Shown: piece by piece, positions 36,318 through 44,284 of the stretch
How positions within the stretch are numbered: the first letter of the stretch is position 1
Layout of the letters: each line of letters opens with the position of its first letter
NCBI RefSeq assembly: GCF_025602895.1
Contig: NW_026516432.1
Coordinates: 1-44,284, forward strand
Direction of reading: 5' to 3'
DNA from: Polychytrium aggregatum
Lineage: Eukaryota; Chytridiomycota; Chytridiomycetes; Polychytriales
DNA length: 44,284 bases
Translations under genes and position numbers: made by a program
The notes under the pieces: generated by a model
What the model was told of the DNA's origin: nothing
Seen by the model: the letters and a program-made list of their open reading frames with translations, nothing else
Databases searched by the model: none

Positions 36318-38800
36318 CGAACCACATAGGCATCCGTGTTGCTCGTCGTGTCCAATGCCGTCTGATAATAGAATACGGGCTGAGTGCTTGCCCATGTCAT
36401 TTGTATAAACGAACCCAGTGTCGCCAGCAGCTGAATGGTGACTGATTTCGAGCCTACCGGGTTCGCTGTTTTGCAAGCTAGGTAGACACAGGAAGTTCCC
36501 GTATCAGTCGAGCAACCAATAAAGATCAAATAGCACCCCCATGTCGGACCCGAGGACATCGTAACACTCGTTCCGTTGCGAGGGATTTGGATAGTGATCT
36601 GAGTAGCTGGCTTAATGTTGTTGATGGTAGGAACTGTGATGTTGGAGGAGAATGTGGCTGCCGCAGCGACCGCCAATGTACCCGTCAAGGTGGAATTGCC
36701 TGTCACTGCCAGGGTGCCGCCGACGCTCGCTGAGCTCGAAAGATTCGCGGTTCCGGTGACGACCAAGCTTGATCCGACATTGAGATTGGTTCCGACATAG
36801 ACACTCTTAGTCACGGAGAGTCCTCCATTGGTAAAGATCGAGCCTCCGGAGAAGCTCGAGTCGGTGGTATTTGTAACGACGATTCCGCCAGCGCTGGTCA
36901 ATGCCCCGGTCAGCGTGGACGTTCCCGCCACCGAAAGCGCTCCACCGATACTGCCGTTTCCGCTTGTATTCAATGTAGTAGCGGTGACACCGAGACCAAC
37001 TGTCAAATTTTTGGCTATGCCGACCCCACCGGAGACCACCAGAGCTCCAGTGCTGGTACTACTGCTGTCTGTGGTGTTCGAGATCGCGAGCGCTCCAGTC
37101 AAGGTCAACCCCCCAGCAAGAGTCGCCATCCCCGAGACATAGAGTTGCTTTGTAATCGACATACCACCGAGGGTATATACGCTACCGCCACTGGCGGAGG
37201 CGTCGACCGTCGACGTCACATTGATACCTCCAACAGAAGTCAGTAATCCAGTCAATGAGCTGGTGCCAGTGACAGACAACGTCCCTCCATGAGATGCATT
37301 ACCAGTCGTCGACATGGTGGTGGAGTTGACACTCGTGCCAACATAAAGCGATTTTGTAATGCCCATGCCTCCAGCGATAGTCACCGAGCCCGTCGTACTG
37401 GACGTGCTGTCTGTGGTCGATGTGGTGTTTACCTGTCCGTTCGCAGTAACGCTTCCGAGAGTGGTAGCCCCGACGACTGATAGCGTGGAATTCAGCGTCA
37501 CTCCTGCATTGAAATTGCTAGTTCCGATTATATTCAAATTACCCCCTACGCCAACCGTACCAGTGGTCGCGATGGTTGCCACCGTGATTTGAGTTCCGAC
37601 CCAGAGCGATTTGGAAACCCCCACCCCTCCAGCGACTATGAGTGATCCTGATGTCGTGCTCGTTGCATCGGTGGTGTTGGAGAGAGTGATGATACCGCTC
37701 GCATTAAGAGCAGCGAGATTGGATGTCCCAGCTACCCACAGGGACTTGGCTATACCGACTCCGCCCGCGACAACCAAAGCACCAGTCGAAGAGCTAGTCG
37801 AATCTGTAGTGCTCGAGATGGTCAATGCTCCTGTGAGCGACAGGCCGCCAGAGAGAGTGGTCAACCCTGTCACAGTAAGGGTTCCTCCGATGCTAGCATT
37901 ACCAGAGGCCGTTAATGTCGTGGTAGTCGCGCCTCCTCCGACATTCAGAGCGCCAGAGACACCTGCTCCGCCAGCTACCTGAAGAGCGCCAGTGGTCGTG
38001 CTCGTCGATGCGGTACTATTGGTGATGCTAACCACACCAGAAGCCGTCAAGCCAGCCAGAGTCGATGCTCCTGTCACACCGAGCGTGGATGAGAGGGTCG
38101 TCGCTCCTGTAACACTCAACGTCCCTCCATGGCTGGCGTTGCTGGTCGTCGCCAGGGTTGCCGAGTTTACACTCGTTCCGACCCAAAGCGACTTGGCTAT
38201 CGAGGCACCGCCAGACGCACGGAGCACACCCGATGTCCCCGCTCCAGAAGTGGCATCGGTTGTATTGGTTGTTGATATTACACTTGTCGATGTGATCGCC
38301 CCCATGTTAGCAATACCTGCGACGGTCAGCCCACCCCCAATAGTCACCAGCCCTGTAGTCGACACGGTCGCAGAGTTGACCTGTCCACCGATCCACATGT
38401 TTTTTGAGACTCCGATGCCTCCAGCCACAACCAGAGCACCTGTGGAAGTACTTGTCGAGTCCGTAGTATTCGTGATCGACAGTGCTCCACTCAAGGCGAG
38501 ACCTCCATTGAGTGAAGCGAGCCCAGTCACAGTCAGCGTCCCCCCGATGACGGCATTAGACGTCACCGACAGCGTGCTCGAGTTGAGGCTAGTGCCCGCC
38601 CATATCGATTTCGAGGCTGAAATGCCTCCGAGTACGACCAAAGCTCCAGAATTCGAAGTCGCATCAATCGTACTATTGACATTCAATGTGTTGTAAACGG
38701 TCTCGGTTCCGTCCACGTAAAGATTGGCTGCACCAGTCGAATCGGCGATGATGTCCACATCACCCTGGTACTCAATGTTATCCGGTACGTGAGTCGCCAT
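36299..38800 (-). CDS. Large repetitive fibre-like protein with about ten tandem repeats
   Basis: 833 residues from ATG 38800 (MATHVPDN); an in-frame ATG at 38935 would add 45 residues of atypical sequence and overlap the NADAR start, so it was not preferred. The body is about ten repeats of roughly 70 residues, each with a core like GALVVAGGIGVSKSLWVGTSVNS after a Thr/Ser-rich NTTDSTSSST stretch and a GGTLTVTGLT stretch. It is low in charge, rich in Gly/Ser/Thr/Val and predicted all-beta, like phage tail fibres and fibre-like proteins of large DNA viruses. The last ~95 residues (IQIPRNGTSVTMSSGPTWG... to VVRWLQWM) form a separate domain shared with the 39502-40335 protein. Likely role: virion surface fibre or adhesin. 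No signal peptide or membrane segment. Confidence 0.65.
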   Translation of the reverse strand: MATHVPDNIEYQGDVDIIADSTGAANLYVDGTETVYNTLNVNSTIDATSNSGALVVLGGISASKSIWAGTSLNSSTLSVTSNAVIGGTLTVTGLASLNGGLALSGALSITNTTDSTSTSTGALVVAGGIGVSKNMWIGGQVNSATVSTTGLVTIGGGLTVAGIANMGAITSTSVISTTNTTDATSGAGTSGVLRASGGASIAKSLWVGTSVNSATLATTSNASHGGTLSVTGATTLSSTLGVTGASTLAGLTASGVVSITNSTASTSTTTGALQVAGGAGVSGALNVGGGATTTTLTASGNASIGGTLTVTGLTTLSGGLSLTGALTISSTTDSTSSSTGALVVAGGVGIAKSLWVAGTSNLAALNASGIITLSNTTDATSTTSGSLIVAGGVGVSKSLWVGTQITVATIATTGTVGVGGNLNIIGTSNFNAGVTLNSTLSVVGATTLGSVTANGQVNTTSTTDSTSSTTGSVTIAGGMGITKSLYVGTSVNSTTMSTTGNASHGGTLSVTGTSSLTGLLTSVGGINVTSTVDASASGGSVYTLGGMSITKQLYVSGMATLAGGLTLTGALAISNTTDSSSTSTGALVVSGGVGIAKNLTVGLGVTATTLNTSGNGSIGGALSVAGTSTLTGALTSAGGIVVTNTTDSSFSGGSIFTNGGLSVTKSVYVGTNLNVGSSLVVTGTANLSSSASVGGTLAVTGNSTLTGTLAVAAAATFSSNITVPTINNIKPATQITIQIPRNGTSVTMSSGPTWGCYLIFIGCSTDTGTSCVYLACKTANPVGSKSVTIQLLATLGSFIQMTWASTQPVFYYQTALDTTSNTDAYVVRWLQWM

Positions 38801-38933
38801 GTTGCAGCAAGATCGTTTGCTGGAATATAGCATCATTTTTTGTTTTGCCATAGAATCGGGTCCTGTGCCAAATGCCTGGTGCGCTGTGTGAGGCTCAAAG
38901 ATTCTCAGCACGACCCACCAGTGAGAAGCCAGC
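38801..38933. promoter_or_regulatory. Divergent promoter region between fibre-like gene and NADAR gene
   Basis: 133 bases with an A/T-rich patch near 38825-38848 (ATTTTTTGTTTTG on the + strand). A similar T-rich tract with a single G lies in the other divergent region (34859-34874). No TATA box of the host type. If the 38935 start of the fibre gene were used, the two start codons would share a CATG palindrome. Confidence 0.35.
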
Positions 38934-39476
38934 ATGACGCAGAGTGATCGATTCTGCTTCTTTTCCTACTCTCCAGATATGCCACCCGGCCAAGGCGAAT
39001 ACGAGTGCGTCGCAGATGCCAGCATCTACACCAGCCTACAGCAAACCCCGAATTGGAGACGAGTACTGAGCCACTTCCACGTCTGTCCATTCGGCTTCGA
39101 AGGAAAAACGTACAATTCAATCGAACATGCATACCATGCAGCCAAGATCTCGATCGCGAATCCAGACGCAGCATACGAATTCACTCGAGACAGTGGGAGT
39201 GCACTAGGTCGGGGCGATGGTCTGGCTGCTAGACGAGCGAGGCAGTGTGTTCGCTTGTCGAAGAAGCAGGTCGATCAATGGGAGGCCATCAAAGCAGACA
39301 GACTCTACCACATGGCAAAAGCCAAGTACACTTCATGCGCAGCTGCTCGTGAGATCCTGCGCTGCACCGGGAATGCAGAGCTCTGGCATCGTCATCGCTT
39401 CATGCCCCAGCCCGAGCGATTCTGGCATCTGGAACGAGTTCGGAGCGAGCTCCCAGCCAATGGCGAAATCTTTTGA
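38934..39476 (+). CDS. NADAR-family protein (YbiA/RibX-like)
   Basis: 180 residues. The family pattern is visible: an N-terminal FFSYSPDMP strand, LSHFHVCPFGFEGKTYNSIEHAYHAAKI (the SNF/YPSxF...EHYYQAxK region), GSALGRGDGLAARRAR, a QWEAIKADRLYHMAKAKYTSCAAAREILRCTG helix pair (the M..al..Kf...LL.TG pattern) and the end ELWHRHRF. NADAR proteins act as N-glycosidases on ADP-ribose-linked or riboflavin-pathway substrates and occur in phages and large DNA viruses, where they may reverse ADP-ribosylation or salvage NAD. The start is a clean ATG. The next gene follows after 25 bases on the same strand. Family assignment good, substrate unknown. Confidence 0.75.
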   Translation: MTQSDRFCFFSYSPDMPPGQGEYECVADASIYTSLQQTPNWRRVLSHFHVCPFGFEGKTYNSIEHAYHAAKISIANPDAAYEFTRDSGSALGRGDGLAARRARQCVRLSKKQVDQWEAIKADRLYHMAKAKYTSCAAAREILRCTGNAELWHRHRFMPQPERFWHLERVRSELPANGEIF

Positions 39477-39501
39477 TTTTGTGTGAGCAGAACGCTACGA
39501 G

Positions 39502-40335
39502 ATGTCACACACAACCACAGGCGCCTTCCTCCAAGGCAATCTCGATCTCCTCAATGACCAAGGACTCACCACGGGAGGTAGTCTGTATACAGCGGGCACC
39601 ATTCAGGTCGCATCGACAACCGATTCTACCGCCGTGGGTGTCGGCTCTGTGATCACCGCAGGTGGGCTTTCTGTGGCTAAGAACACAAATCTAGGAGGGA
39701 CACTCACTATGGCAAGCGATTTTTCCATCCCCACGTTCGTGACGCTCTCCAAGTCGCTGAAGCAAGTCTACATCACGGGCCAGACGAATTTGAATGGATT
39801 GTTACTGAATGCACTGACCACTGACTGCACAGCGCTCGGAACAGGCTCTGTCCAGTTTTCCGGCGGTCTCTCGGTCCAAAAGAATCTATATTGCGGTGGA
39901 AGCATTGTCTGCTCTGGCAACATCACTGCATCGGGTGGTCTGACTGTGACCGGTAACACCTCTCTGCAAGGCACCGTCACCGGCTCGAACGGAATCGCCA
40001 TCTCACCACTGGTATACTTTCTTTACATCCCAACCAATGGAACTACGCTTACGCTTTCCGCTGGCCCAACGTCAGGGGTGTACCTGCTGTTTATTGGCTC
40101 AGCGACCGATCAGGGCGTGTACGAGATCGCTGTGGCATGCAAGAGCAACGTCGCTGTGACTGGGCTGACTCCAGCTCCTCCAATGTACAGCACCAATGTA
40201 TTGGCTTATACGGGTCTGAAAATCAATATCGACTGGAGTGGAACATACCTCAATTTCAACTACATCACTGCAAAGCCCAACAATGGAGGGAATAGTCACG
40301 ACAGCTACACACTCAAAATGTTTACATGGAATTAG
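39502..40335 (+). CDS. Second fibre-like protein, paralogous C-terminal domain
   Basis: 277 residues. Two or three copies of the same repeat as the large fibre protein ([38 protein letters not shown]) are followed by [19 protein letters not shown] and a C-terminal domain ([25 protein letters not shown]... to YTLKMFTWN) that aligns with the end of the 36299-38800 protein, including an aromatic penultimate position. It is a short-shaft version of the same fibre. Its stop TAG overlaps the stop of the convergent lectin gene by 3 bases (TTAG at 40332-40335). Confidence 0.65.
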   Translation: MSHTTTGAFLQGNLDLLNDQGLTTGGSLYTAGTIQVASTTDSTAVGVGSVITAGGLSVAKNTNLGGTLTMASDFSIPTFVTLSKSLKQVYITGQTNLNGLLLNALTTDCTALGTGSVQFSGGLSVQKNLYCGGSIVCSGNITASGGLTVTGNTSLQGTVTGSNGIAISPLVYFLYIPTNGTTLTLSAGPTSGVYLLFIGSATDQGVYEIAVACKSNVAVTGLTPAPPMYSTNVLAYTGLKINIDWSGTYLNFNYITAKPNNGGNSHDSYTLKMFTWN

Positions 40336-41297
40336 GACTGATAAACGGCCCAGGGTAGACGCCATGCCTGCGACTCCCCACCATTGCAGTCCATGACCTG
40401 GATAGCTGTTGAGTTCGCTGCTGACCCACCCGCCCGATCCACACATTTGGCTGTGTTTCCTGCAAATTGCATGGTAGATCCGCCATTAATGACGTTAAAT
40501 TGTTGACTTGGTGTCGAAGGGTTGCAAGTCTTGATCACCATCTGGGTGCCATTTTGAAGATTGCCGCCATCGAGGCATTTGCCGCTGGTAAAATCCATAA
40601 TCTGCTTGGTAGTAGGGTTATAACGGAACGATTGCCCTCCGTGACCGTGACAAGCCCACATGGCCAGATTAGTCCCGTCCGCAGTACCACCTCCCCAGAC
40701 CGAAGCACATTGTGTTGGGGTATCTGCGGCCGGGATAAGACCCCAGTTGTTGATGAAACCAGACACGGGGATGCCAGCACCGGGAGGACCGGGTTGTCCT
40801 GGAATGCCTTGCGGTCCAACAGGTCCAGCGGGTCCAGTGGGTCCAGCGGGTCCAGCCGGCCCCATAGCACCGGGAGCACCTGCAGGACCTATCGGGCCTG
40901 GTGGGCCCTGCAAATCCTGCAACCCCATAGCCCCAGGAGGACCAGTGATTCCAGTCGAACCCGCAGATGTGACAGTACTTACCAGCCCGGTCGTTGCATT
41001 GGTGCTTGTGATGGTCGGGGATATCGCGGAAACGGCAGCCGGTGTCGACGACACGATAGAGGCGGGCGCCGGTGCTGGTGCTGGTGTGGATACAGGTGTG
41101 GGTGTGGACGCAGCCGTCGATGGTGATGCAGGTGCTGCTACTTGCTCCATACGACGAGTGAATGGGTTGTATTTGTAAGCGACACCGGATCCGGTCGACG
41201 CTGGTAGAAACGACTCGACTCCCTTCTTTGTATAGTAATACATGACCATAAATCCGATAACGAATATCGCAAAGTAGACGATCGGCGTTTGGTCCAT
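40332..41297 (-). CDS. Membrane-anchored collagen-like protein with ricin-B-type lectin domain
   Basis: 321 residues from ATG 41297. The alternative upstream ATG at 41342 would add 15 residues encoded by A/T-rich, promoter-like DNA. Domains: an N-terminal membrane anchor ([19 protein letters not shown], about residues 4-22), a Pro/Ala/Thr stalk (about 50-110), about twenty collagen Gly-X-Y triplets (about 115-175, one DLQ interruption), and a C-terminal beta-trefoil lectin (about 185-315) with QxF/QxW repeats GQSFRY, SQQFNV and SQAWRL and CLDGG/CVDRAGG turns. Architecture suggests a trimeric stalk on the virion or membrane presenting a sugar-binding head. Only the lectin fold is indicated; there is no catalytic toxin chain. 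Confidence 0.75.
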   Translation of the reverse strand: MDQTPIVYFAIFVIGFMVMYYYTKKGVESFLPASTGSGVAYKYNPFTRRMEQVAAPASPSTAASTPTPVSTPAPAPAPASIVSSTPAAVSAISPTITSTNATTGLVSTVTSAGSTGITGPPGAMGLQDLQGPPGPIGPAGAPGAMGPAGPAGPTGPAGPVGPQGIPGQPGPPGAGIPVSGFINNWGLIPAADTPTQCASVWGGGTADGTNLAMWACHGHGGQSFRYNPTTKQIMDFTSGKCLDGGNLQNGTQMVIKTCNPSTPSQQFNVINGGSTMQFAGNTAKCVDRAGGSAANSTAIQVMDCNGGESQAWRLPWAVYQS

Positions 41298-41355
41298 GGG
41301 CAAAAATATTGTATTGTCATTCAGTCTCGAAAAAAAGTACATGACTCAACTTCTC

Positions 41356-44284
41356 TCACACGCCCTTTTGCCAAGCTCTCTTGCTCTGTCTAACTGTAAA
41401 TAATTCACCAGCCGCATTCAAGCGCACCGAGTCCTGCCTGATCGTCCACACCTCTTGATCGTTCATCAGCTCTAGGACTCGCTTGTGTCCTATAGCAACC
41501 TGTTCCTGACACACGCCTTTTGACGACATTTTATGCTTCTGAGTTTCGCTATCGAATGCCGAATAGAGCTTGGGCGCTAATTCCACGAGCTCTGTGCCAC
41601 TGAATTCAACCTTGAAAAGACCAGGTGTTCGTCGAGTTGATGGATCTCGCGAGAGAAATTGCTTGGCTAGCTGCTCGTACCGAAATGGATGGCATGTGAC
41701 AATATCTTCCAGCCGATCCCCCGTGATCGCCATGTACAACGAGTCCGTATCCATGTGCATCGGCATGAATCGATCCTGTGTCGTCACTTGACACAAGAAA
41801 TCATAGTAAAACTGCAGCATGCGCAGCTTGGCGTAGCTGTATACGGCCAATCCAATCTGGATCGGAGAATGATGAACGATCCTTGTACATCGCCTGGTCA
41901 CTTCGTATAAATCGTTACCGAGAGGGTGTGCCTCGACATAGCTCGGCTCCATCACATGCTTCTGGAGATGTGTTGCTTCGACAACCCTGACCCGAGAGAA
42001 ATCCTCGCGCTTCATAAGCGATCGACCATATGCCGAATTCCCAAAGAGCTTCATCGTATCCGCCAGAATCGAGTCTCCTCCTTGCTGGCGAGCCTCAGTC
42101 ACTTCGTCAACGAACGACTGAAAACATCGGTTGGGCTCGAACGATACGAGTCTGTGGATATTAGTAATCACGAGACCGTGCTCGAGATACCATCTGAGCA
42201 GAGGCGAGAAAAGAATGATTTCCTTCGCATCCATAACGGATTTGATCTTGCCCTCCTCTGCATCCTTGATAAAGATGGGTGGAAAGTGGCTGAAGTGGTT
42301 CCGAAGCGAATCGGGAACGTGAATGTCGACTTTGGCAAATCCAAAGAATGCTTCTGGGAGACGGTATCGGTATTCCGAGTCGGGTGGTATGATGCGGTCC
42401 ACATAAGCACCAGTGGGCATCTCCTGCCCAAGACACCATAGATATAGCGCATTACCGTCCATGCCGATAACCCGCTGGCAAATGCGATCTGGGTTGCCAT
42501 GGATCAGTGTTTCGCCGGCCTTGGCAAATTCGTTGAACACCAGGCTCGGCCCCCCGACTACAGAGTCGCGAAGCTCGGTGTAAAGCGCCTGATCACTTAT
42601 GAGCATGAACGATGCATGAATGTCGTCGCGCAGCGGTCGGAAGAGATATTGCTCGACCAGCCCTGGAATACTGATGGCATCTTTGAAGACATGAATGTTC
42701 TTGGAGCTGTAGAATGACATGAGTGTCTCGACCGACCGACACAGCCCCTCGGCAATGGTGGCGGTGTAGCGGTCAATGTACTCGATCACGGTTAGATTCA
42801 CATCGGCTGGATGGGTGTGCACGGGGTGATATTGCGCCGAGAGTGTCCCACGCGAAGACAGGGTTTGAATCGAAAGCTTGTGCTGACTGAGTGGGTCATG
42901 CAGCTGATCAACAGAGACCAATGTCGTCCAGGGAAATGCTGGCACCTTGATCTCCGGGTGATATGTCTCAAAGAATGTCGACAGCGTCACACCCGGTGTT
43001 AGAAAATTGGTGAGATCCAAGAAGCGTAGCTGGTCGGTAATGAGTGCTTGGTAGCGTCTGCCTTTCTTGATGATGGAAACGGAATGGTTGGGCGATGCTT
43101 GATACAGCTGCGCCACGATTTGCCGATAAAGCATTACACCGAGATTGAAGCCGACGACAGGGAGCTGCGCCAGCCACCGCTGAAGATGAACGAGATTCAC
43201 CTTTGCACTTGAATTCGATGGATCCTTGGATTGCTCTCGGAGTCTGCCCAGCAAACCACGGTACTGCTTGCGCATATGGTTCTCTGCAAGCGCCTGTAAT
43301 CCTTGCAAATATCGTACGAGATCGCGGATCATATGTTCACCGCGGAAGACTGCATGCCCCGAGAGGACCTCGCGCATGATAGAGCTTGGTGCATCGGCGG
43401 CCCGGAAATTGGTTCGGGCATGTACTTGGAAGAGGTGGTGGACGTGTGTATCGGTAGTACCGTCGTCCATATCGTCGATAGTACCTTCAGCGCGTGGCTT
43501 GCGGATATGGATGGTATCGAGCACGACAAAGAATGGATATGGGGCGAGCTCGGGGATTCGGTCAAAGGTTCCCATTGGTGGTTTGTATAGCCCCTCCTGA
43601 AAGACCTGAACATCCTGCCCACCCTTGCATATGTGGCGGTGGAGTGCGGCTGGACCCGAATAGATACGGCTACATTTCTCACATGGGAACAAGGCTGGGT
43701 GTGGATCTGGTAGAAATGAGAAATGGCGATTGTCGACGAGGATGTTGAGGGTGCGTTTGTCCTTGTACTCTGCCTTTCCATCGCGGAAGAACCGGAGCGA
43801 CTCACGGTTCATTGGGTCGCGAATCCACAGACGAACCCGCGTCTCGAAGACATCCTCCATCTGCGGGAGCTCTCTGAGTCGGATGCCGGGGTATGTCTTT
43901 GGTGACTGGTCAGGGAGAGCTTTCCTGAAATACTTCTTAGTAAGCCCCTCGATGCGGTCATATCGCACGGTCTTGTTGGATCCATTCAGCTCTTCCCACT
44001 TCTGGAGTGCGGCTAGACAGCGAAAGAAGCACAGTTTGTCGTTCTTGTGGCTCCTGAGCTCCGCATAAAAGCTGGCACCGACACGGCCATAGGACGAGTT
44101 CAAGGTTCCATCATGGTGTCCATTGAGGTCGTCGTCATTTGGGACTTGGGCGTCGCCATCGTCACCATTATCCGGTTCGGGCACCACTGCATCTGCATCA
44201 GGAGCAGCCTCGCGATCCGTATCACCCAGCACAACCACATTCGCATCGGGTCGGATGGCCGGGGTGTTGTCAAAGTTGGTGATG
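41356..44284 (-). CDS. Family B DNA polymerase, protein-primed (DNA_pol_B_2) type; N-terminus outside window
   Basis: 975 residues in the window; the frame is open to the right edge, and in-window starts are only GTG or internal ATG, so the gene is 5'-partial. Order: acidic linker; a segment with NDKLCFFRCLAAL and later NRHFSFLPD that resembles the OTU-like cysteine-protease region reported in Polinton-type polymerases; a C2H2-like finger (CEKCSRIYSG...HRHIC, about 43625-43690); exonuclease region (PFFVVLDTIHIR in the ExoI place, where the DxE glutamate is not seen; VGFNLGVMLYRQ for ExoII; FLDLTNFL); motif A MDGNALYLWCL (about 42435-42470); motif B MKLFGNSAYGRSL (about 42015-42055); motif C DTDSLYMAI (about 41730-41751); and the KLYSAFD K-x-Y motif. 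Polymerase residues are intact. It should replicate linear viral or transposon DNA primed by a terminal protein. Confidence 0.85.
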   Translation of the reverse strand, partial: ITNFDNTPAIRPDANVVVLGDTDREAAPDADAVVPEPDNGDDGDAQVPNDDDLNGHHDGTLNSSYGRVGASFYAELRSHKNDKLCFFRCLAALQKWEELNGSNKTVRYDRIEGLTKKYFRKALPDQSPKTYPGIRLRELPQMEDVFETRVRLWIRDPMNRESLRFFRDGKAEYKDKRTLNILVDNRHFSFLPDPHPALFPCEKCSRIYSGPAALHRHICKGGQDVQVFQEGLYKPPMGTFDRIPELAPYPFFVVLDTIHIRKPRAEGTIDDMDDGTTDTHVHHLFQVHARTNFRAADAPSSIMREVLSGHAVFRGEHMIRDLVRYLQGLQALAENHMRKQYRGLLGRLREQSKDPSNSSAKVNLVHLQRWLAQLPVVGFNLGVMLYRQIVAQLYQASPNHSVSIIKKGRRYQALITDQLRFLDLTNFLTPGVTLSTFFETYHPEIKVPAFPWTTLVSVDQLHDPLSQHKLSIQTLSSRGTLSAQYHPVHTHPADVNLTVIEYIDRYTATIAEGLCRSVETLMSFYSSKNIHVFKDAISIPGLVEQYLFRPLRDDIHASFMLISDQALYTELRDSVVGGPSLVFNEFAKAGETLIHGNPDRICQRVIGMDGNALYLWCLGQEMPTGAYVDRIIPPDSEYRYRLPEAFFGFAKVDIHVPDSLRNHFSHFPPIFIKDAEEGKIKSVMDAKEIILFSPLLRWYLEHGLVITNIHRLVSFEPNRCFQSFVDEVTEARQQGGDSILADTMKLFGNSAYGRSLMKREDFSRVRVVEATHLQKHVMEPSYVEAHPLGNDLYEVTRRCTRIVHHSPIQIGLAVYSYAKLRMLQFYYDFLCQVTTQDRFMPMHMDTDSLYMAITGDRLEDIVTCHPFRYEQLAKQFLSRDPSTRRTPGLFKVEFSGTELVELAPKLYSAFDSETQKHKMSSKGVCQEQVAIGHKRVLELMNDQEVWTIRQDSVRLNAAGELFTVRQSKRAWQKGV

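Noticed and set aside
36015-36329. + strand 104-codon frame starting 4 bases after the SET-like stop
   Set aside because: It runs across an A/T-rich intergenic-looking stretch and into the fibre gene; the opposite strand frame has better composition. Neither is certain.
37992-38696. 234-codon open frame opposite the fibre gene
   Set aside because: A shadow of the repetitive coding strand: Val/Pro-rich text mirrors the repeats and has no start context.
38801-38935. Fibre gene start at 38935, overlapping the NADAR ATG in a CATG palindrome
   Set aside because: The extra 45 residues are unlike the rest and would remove the promoter space; MATHVPDN at 38800 is a more natural start.
40332-41297. 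Ricin-type domain as evidence for a toxin
   Set aside because: Only the sugar-binding beta-trefoil is present; there is no ribosome-inactivating chain. A lectin role is the supported reading.

Overview
The window is eukaryotic DNA. It carries chromodomain-containing Ty3/Gypsy LTR retrotransposons (chromoviruses) with TATA boxes and AATAAA signals in their LTRs, a Fanzor-type (eukaryotic TnpB) nuclease remnant, and a compact intronless block of large-DNA-virus-like genes. No rRNA, tRNA or ordinary intron-containing host gene was seen. Self-primed chromoviruses, a Fanzor and a chitin-directed viral gene set fit an early-diverging (chytrid-like) fungus, but this is inference; other protists are possible.

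Bases 1-32541 are a four-level nest of retrotransposons. Element A (+ strand, 5' end outside the window, 3' LTR 31941-32541) sits inside the Fanzor gene. Element B (1315-30359, + strand, 237-bp LTRs) sits in A. Two copies of element D (3382-15262 and 17374-29252, - strand, 309-bp LTRs) sit in B. Each D copy holds one copy of element C (4026-10429 and 20921-27327, + strand, 791-bp LTRs). Most junctions have clean target-site duplications: D1 CCTCC, D2 CACTT, C2 GATGG, C1 a 10-bp CGCAGCTTGG. B in A has none and lacks part of A's RNase H. B, C and D each have gag and pol in the -1 frame, joined by a slippery heptamer (GGGTTTT, GGGAAAT, GGGAAAC) and a GC-rich hairpin that overlaps or abuts the gag stop. 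B and C look self-primed (the primer-binding site is complementary to their own LTR); D has a TGGTAGC-type tRNA primer site.

Bases 32542-44284 are a different, gene-dense region: truncated Fanzor with a possible guide RNA, a small thioredoxin-fold-like gene remnant, GH18 chitinase with a chitin-binding module (-), SET-like protein (+), a small uncertain ORF, a large repetitive fibre-like protein (-), NADAR-family protein (+), a second fibre-like protein with the same C-terminal domain (+), a membrane-anchored collagen/ricin-B-lectin protein (-), and a protein-primed-type family B DNA polymerase (-) running off the right edge. Genes are intronless, on both strands, with 4-nt gaps or overlapping stop codons. 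This is the layout of an integrated viral genome (Polinton-like or giant-virus-like) later invaded by Fanzor and retrotransposons. The fibres, lectin and chitinase would form a surface and cell-wall module; the SET and NADAR proteins act on host chromatin or NAD/ADP-ribose metabolism; the polymerase replicates the element. No capsid, ATPase or integrase gene is visible, so the viral identity rests on the accessory genes, the polymerase and the layout.
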